A stretch of 57,404 nt of DNA from Piscirickettsiaceae bacterium CG07_land_8_20_14_0_80_44_28 (GTDB lineage: Bacteria; Pseudomonadota; Gammaproteobacteria; Thiomicrospirales; Thiomicrospiraceae), in the NCBI GenBank assembly GCA_002779995.1, contig PEWX01000107.1, positions 1-57,404 on the forward strand, given 5' to 3'. Below are positions 7,965 to 17,030 of the stretch, piece by piece (position 1 is the first letter of the stretch; the number at the start of each line of letters is the position of its first letter). Position numbers and translations under genes: made by a program. The notes under the pieces were generated by a model that saw nothing but the letters and a program-made list of their open reading frames with translations, was not told the DNA's origin and searched no databases.

Positions 7965-9359
7965 ATGCAATTAAAAAAATTGACGCTCGCAACCCTGTTG
8001 GTTATGTCAAGTTCTGCTAGCCTTGCGGCATCAAAACCCCTTCTGACGGGGTCTAACTTAGGATATGGCCAGGCTAGTAATAATCATACCATTTTCTCTA
8101 GTACGGCAAACCCCGCTTGGATTGGTGGGAATTTACATATTGAAAATAATTTTGGTTTTGGATTAACTGGCGGATTTAGGTTTCAGCAAAAAGGGTTTGG
8201 TGAGTTGAATGATCAGTATGTGAATAACATCAAACCGATTCTAACCAAATTTGACAGTTCTTCGCAATCTGCGGTTGTTCAAGCAACAGAATTGGAGCAA
8301 GAGCTGGTCAACATGATTACCAAAGTACGGGATGACTTTTCCTTTCAATTGGATGCGCAAGGAAATCTGCCACTGGTTTTTACCCATAATAAATTAGGCG
8401 GATTTGGGCTAGAGATGTCTTTTGCAGCCTCCGGCACGGGTGGGCTTTTAAGTGATGATCGTCCGGTCACTTTCGACCCTAGCCAATTGGTTCCTACTGG
8501 GTTGAATAATACTTTTACCGATAACGACTTGGTTAATGCCTTGGATGTTAAAACGGGAATCTATCTTAAGACGGCGGTTTCAACAGAGGTAGCCTTAACC
8601 TATGGTGACGAGTTTTATCAAAACGATGACGGCCAGTTAGCGGTTGGCTTCAGAGCCAAAATGATTCAAGCCAGCTTGGTCAAGTCCGTCAATTCTTTTA
8701 AAAAATACCTGACACAAACAGCTAATAATCAAGATATTACCATTGCATCAGATCTCAGTGACCACAGTGATTTAAATGAAACTGAGAATGCTTTTGGATT
8801 AGACCTTGGTGCGCAATGGTTCGCCGAAAATTGGATGGCAGGCTTGATGGTGCAAAACATCAATAGCCCTAAATTTAATTATAACGATCTGGGGGTCGGA
8901 ATCTCTAATCAAGCTTATACTGAAAAATATTTTGCCAGGCAATATGCGCTCAACGAAGCCGTTGAATTAACACCTCAAGCGCGTGTAGAAGCAGCCTATT
9001 ATAGTAAAAATCGCCATTGGACGCTGTCGGGGTCAGCAGATTTAAATGATGCACCTAATCTTTTAAACCAGAAGCAACAATGGCTCTCTGTAGCAGCCGC
9101 TTATGCAACGGATGCGTCGGGTGATGAATGGTATTATGCATTGGTCCCTGACATCAGAGTTAGTTACCATTCTAATCTTGCTGGTGATAAGCGTAGCTTC
9201 TATGCCCCCGGCCTATCTTGGGGACCATTAAATCTGGATATTGCTTTTGAAGAAATGAGCGATTTATCAAAATTGGGTAACTTGGGTTCCGCAACAGATG
9301 AAACAATTGATTTGCCCAAAATGGTGCAAGTTAATTTAGGTCTAGAGTTTTATTTCTAA
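7965..9359 (+). CDS. TraF-like (TraF_2 type) outer membrane protein
   Basis: A 464-residue protein with a signal peptide cleaved after LAA and a long beta-rich mature chain ending in LGLEFYF, a C-terminal aromatic signature of barrels. The N-terminus (GSNLGYGQASNNHTIFSSTANPA) resembles the group annotated as conjugal transfer protein TraF (TraF_2), which despite the name is common on chromosomes without conjugation genes. No conjugation genes are near. It is the fifth gene of the operon. The family call rests on recognition of the N-terminal pattern and is moderate. Confidence 0.55.
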   Translation: MQLKKLTLATLLVMSSSASLAASKPLLTGSNLGYGQASNNHTIFSSTANPAWIGGNLHIENNFGFGLTGGFRFQQKGFGELNDQYVNNIKPILTKFDSSSQSAVVQATELEQELVNMITKVRDDFSFQLDAQGNLPLVFTHNKLGGFGLEMSFAASGTGGLLSDDRPVTFDPSQLVPTGLNNTFTDNDLVNALDVKTGIYLKTAVSTEVALTYGDEFYQNDDGQLAVGFRAKMIQASLVKSVNSFKKYLTQTANNQDITIASDLSDHSDLNETENAFGLDLGAQWFAENWMAGLMVQNINSPKFNYNDLGVGISNQAYTEKYFARQYALNEAVELTPQARVEAAYYSKNRHWTLSGSADLNDAPNLLNQKQQWLSVAAAYATDASGDEWYYALVPDIRVSYHSNLAGDKRSFYAPGLSWGPLNLDIAFEEMSDLSKLGNLGSATDETIDLPKMVQVNLGLEFYF

Positions 9360-9380
9360 AAAAGGGTTGAGGCGCTTATC

Positions 9381-10973
9381 ATGAAAAAATTATCAAACAG
9401 TTTATTTCAAAAGTCGATTATGGCCACCTCGGTTTCAGCGATATTATTGGCGATGGCCAGTTGTGGCGGTGGTGGGAGTAGTGATTCCGGATCTGTATCA
9501 ACGGTGCAGATGTCGGGTGCTGTGGTAGACGATTATGTTGCTTATGCAACCGTTTATGTCGATGTCAATAAAAATGGCAAATATGATTCAGAGTTCGAAC
9601 CCAGTGCCTTCACGGATAAAGACGGCTATTTCTCAGTGGCAAAAGATGGCACAAATTATTGTGAAAATCCGGCATCACGCAATTGTTTACAAGGCGATGC
9701 TTCATTGAAAGAAGGGGGGGTTATCCGAGTCGAGACGGGACGGGATTTGCTAACCACTCAGGTTTATAATGCGACCATGAGCTTGCTATTAGACAATAAT
9801 ACCAGCGGTTTAAAGGTGACCGCTATATCCACTCTAAATCAAGAAATTGAAAACTTGTCAAATGATGATATTCCCGATGGATTGACCAAGGCTGAATTTA
9901 AAACTAAATTTAACGACTTTATGAGCAGTTTTCTTGGGACGCAAACGCGAGCGACTGGGGAGGCACCAGATCCCAATAGCATAGATCCATTTGAGGCTAA
10001 TGTGCGAAATCAAGCGCGAGCGTTTAAAATGAGTATTCATTTTCATAAATTAGCGGAAGCCATCGCACAGGCTTTTGTCAATGAAAATACTAATCCGACT
10101 ACTCAGTTAAAAGATTTCTTGCCCGCTACATATCGTGCATTATTGTTAAATGCTGATTTTAGTGATGGTGAAAAAGTTGATCCACTTTCTGCGATTTCGA
10201 CAAAGGCCTCATCTATTTTCAGTTTCGTGGCAACGAAAACATCGAAAACGAATCCGTTTAAAGCCAGTGAAATTAGTGAATTGAACAAGTATCTAAACTG
10301 TGTCCTGGCAGTTTCAGAAGATAAAACTAGTTATAGTGATAATGCGGGCAATTGTAATGTAAGCCCATCAGCATCGCCAACATTGGCAGAATTGAAAAAG
10401 AGTTTATTTAGTGCAGAGGTTGCTAAAGACGTGGCATTGGAGGATAACTCTACTGACCGGCTTAAAAATGCAGTTGCCATTAGAACCGATAATACCTTTG
10501 ATTATACTTCTCGAGACTTTACAACTACTTTAGCAAGTGCCAAAAAAACTGCCAGTGGTGCTTTTAATCCAAATATTGGGACGACCAAAGTCTTTGAGGC
10601 CTTCGGAGGCAAAAATTTAAAAATAGCCAATCAAACAAATGGCTTCCGCTTTTTCTTCCAGTCAGATGGGACGGTTTCTGTTTGTCAAAAAGAAGAAAAT
10701 CAATATAACTTAATTAAGGGGAGTTACGCCCAAGATCCTAATCAGAAGTTTGTTGCTTACATTAATGTACTGGGCAGTACTTATACTTTAAAGAACTTGG
10801 AACCAACGGGAGTGAGTGAATGTAGTGGCGCGACTTCCTCATGTATCGCCACTTCTTATCGGTCATTGGAAACAAATGAATATGTACAAGAGTTCTTTGC
10901 AGATTCATTCGATTTGACTTCAACAATAACCAAGGTGCCAACGACGACTGAGCAATGTAAAACGGTATTCTAG
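9381..10973 (+). CDS. Large lipoprotein with calcium-loop-like N-terminus
   Basis: A 530-residue protein with lipobox MASC (cysteine 28) and a glycine/serine linker. Residues about 44-80 (VDVNKNGKYDSEFEP, followed by TDKDGYFSV) look like a transthyretin-like or carboxypeptidase-regulatory fold carrying a dockerin/EF-hand-like Asp-rich loop. The rest has no recognised domain and contains several cysteines. It is the last gene of the operon, followed by a strong terminator. Its lipobox region (SCGGGGSSDSG) is of the same style as the lipoprotein at 3425-4480. Confidence 0.6.
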   Translation: MKKLSNSLFQKSIMATSVSAILLAMASCGGGGSSDSGSVSTVQMSGAVVDDYVAYATVYVDVNKNGKYDSEFEPSAFTDKDGYFSVAKDGTNYCENPASRNCLQGDASLKEGGVIRVETGRDLLTTQVYNATMSLLLDNNTSGLKVTAISTLNQEIENLSNDDIPDGLTKAEFKTKFNDFMSSFLGTQTRATGEAPDPNSIDPFEANVRNQARAFKMSIHFHKLAEAIAQAFVNENTNPTTQLKDFLPATYRALLLNADFSDGEKVDPLSAISTKASSIFSFVATKTSKTNPFKASEISELNKYLNCVLAVSEDKTSYSDNAGNCNVSPSASPTLAELKKSLFSAEVAKDVALEDNSTDRLKNAVAIRTDNTFDYTSRDFTTTLASAKKTASGAFNPNIGTTKVFEAFGGKNLKIANQTNGFRFFFQSDGTVSVCQKEENQYNLIKGSYAQDPNQKFVAYINVLGSTYTLKNLEPTGVSECSGATSSCIATSYRSLETNEYVQEFFADSFDLTSTITKVPTTTEQCKTVF

Positions 10974-11015
10974 AATAGCGTCTTAGTCGTTTTTATACGG
11001 GTTTATACTCGAAAG

Positions 11016-11053
11016 AACCGCGCCCTTTGTAAATAAAGGGCGCGGTTTTTTTA
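11016..11053 (+). terminator. Strong rho-independent terminator
   Basis: A 13-bp perfect stem (AACCGCGCCCTTT, 11016-11028, with its complement at 11035-11047), a six-base loop and a run of T. It closes the six-gene envelope operon and, having a partial T-run on the other strand, may also end the mevalonate operon that converges from the right. Confidence 0.9.
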
Positions 11054-11070
11054 TGTATTAGCGGTGTGAT

Positions 11071-12237
11071 CTAACAGATTTTTTTATAATAACGGATATC
11101 GTTTTGGATAGCGGTTAGCCGATAGGGACCAAGGTTATTTTTAGCGAAGGTAATGTTATTTTGGCCTAAAGAGTCGGTGTGATAGAAGTCTAAATAGGTT
11201 TGATAGTCTAATGCTTGCCGATCTGCAATTTGCTGTTGATGGCTTTTTGTCATTAAGTATTTTTGATAGTTAGGTTGAATCAATCCACTAAAAAATTCTG
11301 CAACACAACCTGATCCATAACTAAAAAAACCAAATCGTTTTTGAGTGAGATCTTGATTTGAATTGTCTAAAAAAGAACAAAATCCGATAAATAAAGAGGC
11401 ACTATAACTGTTTCCAACCAAACGATTGTAGACTTGGCCTGGCTGTGTTTGTCTTTTAAAGGTGTCATCAGAAACCGAAATCGCTACTTTTTTAATCAAG
11501 GTTTTATGCGCTTTTTCAGTCATTCTTGAGAAGGGTATGTGATAGCAAAACGCATCAATCTCTTCAAAGGTTCGACCTGTCTCCTCGGTAAAGTGTTCCC
11601 AGGCGTGTTTTAAACTGTTTAAATAGACTTTCGTTGAATATTTACCATCGACTAACGCGGTCATCCGGTGATTGGGTCGCCAAAAATCCATCACATCTTC
11701 TGTGTAGTAACCTGATCCGGCTTCAATGGTTAAAATTCGTGGGTTCTCTGTTACTAACATTGCAACTGCGCCACATCCTTGTGTGGCTTCTCCGGAAGAA
11801 TCCACATCATATTTGGCGATATCCGCAGCGATCACTAAAATGGTTTCTTTAGGGTTAGCTCTCACCATGGTGGTGGCCATTTGTAAGGCAGCCGTGCCGG
11901 CATAACAAGCATGCTTGAATTCAACAACACGACAACGATTCGGTAAATCAAGCAGTCCATGCAAAAAAGCACCCGCGGATTTAGATTGATCTACGCCGGA
12001 TTCGGTGGCAAATAACACAGCGGTAATTTGTTTTTTGTCGATTTGATCTAATATAGGCGCCGCTGCTTTTGCAGATAGGGTAACAATGTCTTCATCCGGG
12101 GGGGCGATTGACATTTTTTCTTGGCCAATGCCAATTAAATATTTGTTTGGGTCAGTGCCTTTTTCCTGCGCATAGGTTTTCAGATCCAAATAATAGTTGG
12201 AGGTTGCAAAATGAATTAAGTCGATTCCCACTTTCAT
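11071..12237 (-). CDS. mvaS: Hydroxymethylglutaryl-CoA synthase
   Basis: A 388-residue enzyme joining acetyl-CoA and acetoacetyl-CoA to HMG-CoA, the first committed step of the mevalonate route to isoprenoids. Catalytic residues fit the bacterial family exactly by count: Glu79 (ATES), Cys111 (KHACYAG) and His233 (YHIPFSR), the same numbers as in the Staphylococcus enzyme. Last gene of a three-gene unit with fni and mvaA (19 bases after fni). Finding this pathway in a gammaproteobacterium, most of which use the MEP route, suggests an old lateral acquisition or a lineage-specific replacement. Confidence 0.93.
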   Translation of the reverse strand: MKVGIDLIHFATSNYYLDLKTYAQEKGTDPNKYLIGIGQEKMSIAPPDEDIVTLSAKAAAPILDQIDKKQITAVLFATESGVDQSKSAGAFLHGLLDLPNRCRVVEFKHACYAGTAALQMATTMVRANPKETILVIAADIAKYDVDSSGEATQGCGAVAMLVTENPRILTIEAGSGYYTEDVMDFWRPNHRMTALVDGKYSTKVYLNSLKHAWEHFTEETGRTFEEIDAFCYHIPFSRMTEKAHKTLIKKVAISVSDDTFKRQTQPGQVYNRLVGNSYSASLFIGFCSFLDNSNQDLTQKRFGFFSYGSGCVAEFFSGLIQPNYQKYLMTKSHQQQIADRQALDYQTYLDFYHTDSLGQNNITFAKNNLGPYRLTAIQNDIRYYKKIC

Positions 12238-12256
12238 CTAATAAAACAGTCTTCTG

Positions 12257-13333
12257 TTACGACTCAATTAAAGAGTCGTTTAAAAATAAATTCGCCAAGG
12301 TTGGCGCGCCAAGTAAGAATTGCGCTGTTCGAAATTCTTGATGTAGTTGTTGTATTGTTTCAAAAGTTGCTGCCGTTGATGCCAAAGCAGGCTTTAGTAA
12401 TGGCGACGCGACGCCACAAATTTGACCGCCCATTATAACCGATTTCACCATATCTATGCCATTGCGAATCCCCCCGCTGGCAATAAAGTTCGCCTGATTT
12501 TGATAAGCGCGCGCTGCGATTAAGGCTTGGGGGGTTGTCAGTCCCCAGTCTTGAAACAGAACGCCAATCTGTTTGTCCGATTTGTTTGAACTACGATTGG
12601 CTTCGATTCGGCTCCATGAAGTGCCCCCTCTGCCGGCTAAGTCAAACCATTGAATGCCGGCATCCAGCCCCAGTTGGATATCTGCAGCTGAAAGTCCGCA
12701 GCCAACTTCTTTTAGGATAACGGGTACAGGCAGGGTATCAACCAGTCGTGCAATTTTTTCGGCAAGGTGTGCAAAGTTGGTATCCCCTTCGGGCTGAATG
12801 ACTTCCTGAAGCGGATTAAGATGAAGATAAAGTGCATCTGCTTCAAGGGTGTCAATCATCATTTTTGCTTGATCCGCGCCAAATCCATAATTTAATTGCA
12901 CTGCGCCCATATTCGCAATTAAGGGGATGGAAGGGGCGAGTTGTCTGAGTTGAAAACTGCCTAAAGCGGCTTTGTTTTCAATCATTGTTCGTTGTGAACC
13001 GACAGCCATTGCCACTTTACCGGCTTCCGCCGCTTCCGCCAGATGTCGGTTAATGTCGGTGAGTTGATGAGCGGCACCGCCAGTCATGGAGGAAATAATG
13101 AGCGGAAAAGATAATTTTTTGGATAAAAAAACGGTTTGACTGTCGATGGCTTCAAAGTCACATTCGGGCAACCCTCTGTGTGTCAGCTTAATCGCATCAA
13201 AGCCTGACTGGTTACGTTCAATCAGTTTATCCTTAAGGATCCAGTCAATGTGATCGTGCTTGCGTTGAGTGATATTGGTGTGGCTCATGGTTTTATGCTG
13301 AATGGCTTTGACGTTCGAGTCGAAGGTGGGCAT
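12257..13333 (-). CDS. fni: Isopentenyl-diphosphate delta-isomerase, type 2
   Basis: A 358-residue FMN- and NADPH-dependent enzyme that interconverts IPP and DMAPP. Evidence includes the RKHDHI motif near the N-terminus, SSMTGGA, AVGSQRTM and the C-terminal flavin-binding GGIRNGID. The start at 13333 is kept because GGGAGAG lies 8 bases upstream, although it overlaps mvaA by 41 bases; the next ATG at 13288 would remove the overlap but has no ribosome binding site. Type 2 isomerase with mevalonate enzymes is a common bacterial combination. Confidence 0.9.
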   Translation of the reverse strand: MPTFDSNVKAIQHKTMSHTNITQRKHDHIDWILKDKLIERNQSGFDAIKLTHRGLPECDFEAIDSQTVFLSKKLSFPLIISSMTGGAAHQLTDINRHLAEAAEAGKVAMAVGSQRTMIENKAALGSFQLRQLAPSIPLIANMGAVQLNYGFGADQAKMMIDTLEADALYLHLNPLQEVIQPEGDTNFAHLAEKIARLVDTLPVPVILKEVGCGLSAADIQLGLDAGIQWFDLAGRGGTSWSRIEANRSSNKSDKQIGVLFQDWGLTTPQALIAARAYQNQANFIASGGIRNGIDMVKSVIMGGQICGVASPLLKPALASTAATFETIQQLHQEFRTAQFLLGAPTLANLFLNDSLIES

Positions 13334-14363
13334 TCATGAGCTCTCCCGGGTTGGTTTGTGCTGCCAATAGCGATAATTCACCGCACAGCGCTGTTGCGCC
13401 GGCGATACAAGCGAGTCGTCGGGAATTTTCACCAGGCCTGGCGGTTTTTTCAGCACACTTTAGTTGTTGAAGGTTGTCGAGTACAAAATCAAGGCCTTTA
13501 CCATTTCCAACCGTTCCCACAATTAAATTTGGAAGGGTTGTCGAGAAATATAAGTCCCCTTCGGGTGTGAGTTCGATGTGATTAATGGCTTGAGAGCCTT
13601 CAACAATATTGGCGGCATCCTGACCCGTCGCCAAGTAAAATGCCAGTAGCATATTGGCAACATGTGCATTGGCCGTTCTGAGGCCACCTGAAATGATGCT
13701 GCCCAATAAATCTTTTTTGATGTGAAGATCCACAATGGCTTCCGGGGTGGTTTTTAAAAATCGTTTGACCAGTTTTTTGGGAAGGGTTGTTTCACACACC
13801 ACATTTTTACCGCGACCGAGAATGCCATTGACTGCAGAAACTTTTTTGTCGGTGCAGTAATTACCGGAAATAGAGATATATTGTAAGTCAGGATGTTGCT
13901 CAAGAATCCAAGGAATGAGTTTATCTGCCGCGTTGGTCACCATATTGTGACCTGAGGCATCGCCTGTGTTAAATTCCAGTCTCAAATACAGTAGCTTGCC
14001 GACAATTTGACTATTAATCTCCAGTAATTTGGCATAGTGGCTGGATTGAGAGACCACTTGTTGCAAACGTGATTGCGCAGATTTTATTTGCTGGCTTTTT
14101 TGTAATGCAATGGTGGCATTGGGCGCTTCCAGTAGAATCGAGCGTGTCATGCGTTCATCAATAATAGTGACACGAATACCGCCGGCATGATGTGTTATGC
14201 GTGCACCGCGAGCTACCGATGGCCATAAAGGAGTTTCGTAGGTGGCTAAAGGGACACAAATGTGATCGTCTACGACATCGCCAATCAGTTTGAGTGGGCC
14301 GACGGATCGCATGGGGATTTGCGCAAATGCTGTCTGATTTGAAGTGGGTGATTCATTTTTCAT
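13293..14363 (-). CDS. mvaA: Hydroxymethylglutaryl-CoA reductase (class I type)
   Basis: A 356-residue enzyme reducing HMG-CoA to mevalonate. Visible family blocks are TGDASGHNM, the lysine block GNYCTDKKVSAVNG, GQDAAN, the VGTVGNGKG stretch and the C-terminal NAHLRLER holding the catalytic histidine. The DKK block and C-terminal His resemble class I (archaeal and eukaryotic-type) reductases rather than the class II enzyme of Gram-positive bacteria. It is the first gene of the mvaA-fni-mvaS operon. The mevalonate kinases and decarboxylase are not in the window. A CCAGGCCTGG palindrome lies in the coding region. Confidence 0.88.
   Translation of the reverse strand: MKNESPTSNQTAFAQIPMRSVGPLKLIGDVVDDHICVPLATYETPLWPSVARGARITHHAGGIRVTIIDERMTRSILLEAPNATIALQKSQQIKSAQSRLQQVVSQSSHYAKLLEINSQIVGKLLYLRLEFNTGDASGHNMVTNAADKLIPWILEQHPDLQYISISGNYCTDKKVSAVNGILGRGKNVVCETTLPKKLVKRFLKTTPEAIVDLHIKKDLLGSIISGGLRTANAHVANMLLAFYLATGQDAANIVEGSQAINHIELTPEGDLYFSTTLPNLIVGTVGNGKGLDFVLDNLQQLKCAEKTARPGENSRRLACIAGATALCGELSLLAAQTNPGELMNAHLRLERQSHSA
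13432..13441. repeat. CCAGGCCTGG palindrome, copy 1
   Basis: Exact 10-bp palindrome inside mvaA, followed on the plus strand by CGG and six T. It encodes Arg-Pro-Gly on the gene strand. Confidence 0.9.
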
Positions 14364-14454
14364 ATTCGGGTATTATATGCGAACTTGATTAGAATTTGAT
14401 TGAAAAGTGAACGCCGCAACTTGGCGAAATTTTGGCGAAATAATATAGGAAACC

Positions 14455-14739
14455 ATGATGGCATTAGCAAGCGCAAGACATATTTTAGTTAAAACGGAAG
14501 CAGAAGCATTGGCATTAAAAGCTCAGATTGAAGGCGGAGAAGATTTCGCACAGATCGCTAAAGCACATTCACAATGTCCGTCCGGAAACAGTGGCGGGGA
14601 TTTGGGGCAGTTTGGGCCTGGTATGATGGTGCCTGAGTTTGATAAAGTGTGTTTTTCGGCCGACGTGGGTTCATTGGAAGGGCCAATCAAAACCCAATTT
14701 GGCTATCACTTGGTTGAAGTGACTGAGCGTACTGAATAA
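14455..14739 (+). CDS. ppiC: Parvulin-type peptidyl-prolyl isomerase
   Basis: A 94-residue single-domain rotamase with no signal peptide, so cytoplasmic. It shows the parvulin blocks ASARHILVKT, FAQIAKAHSQCPS, GGDLGQFGPGMMVPEFD and PIKTQFGYHLV. This is the full length of the PpiC family. The start has two adjacent ATG codons (14455 and 14458) with TAGGA upstream. It is divergent from the mevalonate operon; the 91-base gap holds two near-identical TTGGCGAAAT words (14421-14441). Confidence 0.92.
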   Translation: MMALASARHILVKTEAEALALKAQIEGGEDFAQIAKAHSQCPSGNSGGDLGQFGPGMMVPEFDKVCFSADVGSLEGPIKTQFGYHLVEVTERTE

Positions 14740-14779
14740 CCTGGGGCTTGATGAGAACCTTTTTTGTCGGTAAATTTTA

Positions 14780-14789
14780 CCAGGCCTGG
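14780..14789. repeat. CCAGGCCTGG palindrome, copy 2
   Basis: Exact copy in the gap between ppiC and ggt, flanked by TTTTA and TGGTTTA. Confidence 0.9.
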
Positions 14790-14830
14790 TGGTTTATGCT
14801 CACATTGATGGTATTGGGTAAGGAGTTGTC

Positions 14831-16537
14831 ATGCGACATTTTTTCTCCGCAATAATTCTCTTTGTGGTTAGTAGCACGCCAATGGCGCAAGCGGCGGTTA
14901 GCCAAGCTGCTGTTGCTATGCCGGATCAATACAGTGCTGAAGTGGCACAGCAAATTCTGATCTCGGGTGGCCATGCCGTCGATGCAGCTGTCGCAGCCGC
15001 TTTTGTGTTAGCGGTTACCTATCCGGAGGCCGGGAATTTAGGTGGGGGAGGCTTTATGACGTTGGTTGATAAAGCCCAACCTTACTTTTTAGATTATCGT
15101 GAAAAAGCCCCCTTGGCTGCGCATCGAGATTTGTATTTAGATGCTCAGAAGCAGCCGGTTCGGTATCAATCTTTAATCGGACATCAAGCTTCAGGGGTTC
15201 CCGGAACCGTGATGGGGTTGTGGCAAGCGCATCGAAAATTTGGCCGCTTACCTTGGGCAGATTTACTGGATCCTGCCATCAAACTGGCTGAAAATGGCTT
15301 TCAAGTTGCAGATGCACTGGCTAAAAAAGCCAAATGGTATCAGTCTTACCTTGCTCAAAAGCCCAAAAAGATTCATCAGCCGCTTAATTTTAAGCAATAT
15401 TTTGGTGGCATTAAGCCGGGTAAGTCTTTTGTTCAGCCAGAACTGGCGGCAACCTTGAAGCGACTGGCTAAAACGGGTCCTTATGATTTCTATTTTGGCA
15501 AAACGTCTGAGTTGATTTTGGCTGAAATGAAAGCCCATAATGGGTTGATTTCAAAGCAAGATTTAGCCAATTATCAGGCCGTTTGGCGTCAACCTGTCTT
15601 GGCCGCTTGGCGAGGTCGTCAGGTTGTTTCTGCACCGCCACCGAGCTCTGGCGGAGTGGCTTTGGTTCAGTTGTTAAAAATGAGCCAAATATTGCAAAAT
15701 GATTTTCAAGTAGCGGTGATTAATGGCGAAAAGGCCGATTTTCCGGAAGCCGCAATTCGCGCACACTTTTATGCAGAATTATCAAAAAGAGTCTATGCGG
15801 ATCGTGCAGCCTATCTAGGTGACTCAGATTTTGTTAAAGTACCCCTAGCCATTTTGACGTCAGATGCTTATAGTTTAAAAAGAGCTGAATCTGTTAATCT
15901 GGAAGCGATTTCAGCAACCGATGAGATTCAACCAGGCCTGGCTGAATCGCATGATACCACCCATTTTTCGATCATTGATGGGCAGGGTAATGCGGTGTCT
16001 AATACTTATACCTTAAATATGCCGTTTGGTAACGGGGTTGTGGTAACCGGTGCCGGGTTTTTAATGAATAATGAAATGGATGACTTTAGTCTCAAACCGG
16101 GTGTAGCCAATGCTTTTGGGGTTATCGGAGGTCAGGCCAATGAGATTGCACCGGAAAAGCGGATGTTGTCTTCTATGTCCCCCACCATCGTCATGAAAGA
16201 TCAACAGGTTGAAATGGTGGTTGGCACGCCGGGCGGCAGTTCGATTATCACCTCGGTGTTTCAAACCCTTGTGAATGTTGTGGAACGGGATATGTCTGCA
16301 CAACAGGCGGTTGATGCCCCAAGAGTCCATCATCAATTATGGCCAAAAAATCTGATTCAGTATCACCCGGATTTAGACGGTGCCACCGAAGACGCACTGA
16401 CCATTATGGGCTATCAGCTCAAACGCAGCGCATATTTAGGCGATGTGCAATTAATTGTGCGGCAATATGGTGTGTTGCAGGCCGCTTCGGATCACCGTGG
16501 TCGGGGGGTGTCTAAGGTGTTTGATATTGCAAAATAA
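14831..16537 (+). CDS. ggt: Gamma-glutamyltransferase
   Basis: A 568-residue periplasmic enzyme that cleaves glutathione and transfers the gamma-glutamyl group. It has a signal peptide (cut after AQA) and the N-terminal AVAAAFVLAVTYPEAGNLGG block. The self-processing nucleophile is Thr376 in SHDTTHFS, and the PGGSS oxyanion block follows in the small subunit. The protein is made as a precursor and cut before Thr376. A CCAGGCCTGG copy lies in the linker just before the processing site (codons for Gln-Pro-Gly-Leu), where sequence constraint is low. Confidence 0.93.
   Translation: MRHFFSAIILFVVSSTPMAQAAVSQAAVAMPDQYSAEVAQQILISGGHAVDAAVAAAFVLAVTYPEAGNLGGGGFMTLVDKAQPYFLDYREKAPLAAHRDLYLDAQKQPVRYQSLIGHQASGVPGTVMGLWQAHRKFGRLPWADLLDPAIKLAENGFQVADALAKKAKWYQSYLAQKPKKIHQPLNFKQYFGGIKPGKSFVQPELAATLKRLAKTGPYDFYFGKTSELILAEMKAHNGLISKQDLANYQAVWRQPVLAAWRGRQVVSAPPPSSGGVALVQLLKMSQILQNDFQVAVINGEKADFPEAAIRAHFYAELSKRVYADRAAYLGDSDFVKVPLAILTSDAYSLKRAESVNLEAISATDEIQPGLAESHDTTHFSIIDGQGNAVSNTYTLNMPFGNGVVVTGAGFLMNNEMDDFSLKPGVANAFGVIGGQANEIAPEKRMLSSMSPTIVMKDQQVEMVVGTPGGSSIITSVFQTLVNVVERDMSAQQAVDAPRVHHQLWPKNLIQYHPDLDGATEDALTIMGYQLKRSAYLGDVQLIVRQYGVLQAASDHRGRGVSKVFDIAK
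15932..15941. repeat. CCAGGCCTGG palindrome, copy 3
   Basis: Exact copy inside ggt. It sits in a larger imperfect palindrome with arms GATTCA (15925-15930) and TGAATC (15943-15948). Confidence 0.9.
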
Positions 16538-16609
16538 GCGCTTGATCAGCATCAAATCGTGATGGCAGCCACAATTCAATCATGGAATGTGGTGGGTGTA
16601 TTTATAATC

Positions 16610-16688
16610 GAGACCTTTACACTGGGTGGCTAGACGAATAAAAAGTTTTCCGCATTTTTGTTTCGTGTCCCACTCCTGCAAAGGTTTC
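16610..16688 (+). mobile_element. MITE-like element, copy A
   Basis: A 79-bp non-coding element with terminal inverted repeats (GAGACCTTTACACTGGGTGG against the complement of CCACTCCTGCAAAGGTTTC) and a perfect 5-bp target duplication TAATC (16605-16609 and 16689-16693). It stands 35 bases upstream of gatC, in its leader or promoter. It has the same orientation as copy C and is opposite to copies B and D. Confidence 0.85.
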
Positions 16689-16723
16689 TAATCATTTTAA
16701 ACAGTTAAATTCGGAGAAAAATA

Positions 16724-17011
16724 GTGTCTTTACAGAAAACCGAAGTGGATGCGATTGCCCGTTTGGCAGGCATTTCAGTGGATCCAGCTGAAGGTGAACA
16801 ATTAACGGCAAAATTGTCCAATGTGTTGGCGATTTTTCAGCAAATGCAGGCAATTGACACAAATGGCATTGAGCCAATGGCACACCCTCTAGATCAAGTT
16901 CAGCGATTAAGAGAAGATTGCATCACGGAAACCAATCATCGCGAAGCCTATCAATCCTTAGCGCCTAAGGCTGAAAACGGTCTGTATCTCGTCCCACAAG
17001 TGATTGATTAA
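16724..17011 (+). CDS. gatC: Asp-tRNA(Asn)/Glu-tRNA(Gln) amidotransferase subunit C
   Basis: A 95-residue subunit that stabilises GatA on GatB in the complex that amidates mischarged Glu-tRNA(Gln) or Asp-tRNA(Asn). Typical blocks are EVDAIARLAGISV, LSNVLAIFQQMQAID and the C-terminal AYQSLAPKAENGLYLVP. It begins with GTG, preceded by GGAGAAA. First of the gatCAB operon; the MITE copy A ends 35 bases before the start. Confidence 0.95.
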   Translation: MSLQKTEVDAIARLAGISVDPAEGEQLTAKLSNVLAIFQQMQAIDTNGIEPMAHPLDQVQRLREDCITETNHREAYQSLAPKAENGLYLVPQVID

Positions 17012-17030
17012 GCATAAAGAGACTTTGTAA

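Noticed and set aside
7965-9359. Conjugation system indicated by a TraF-like protein
   Set aside because: No other transfer genes; this family is common on chromosomes and named only by similarity.
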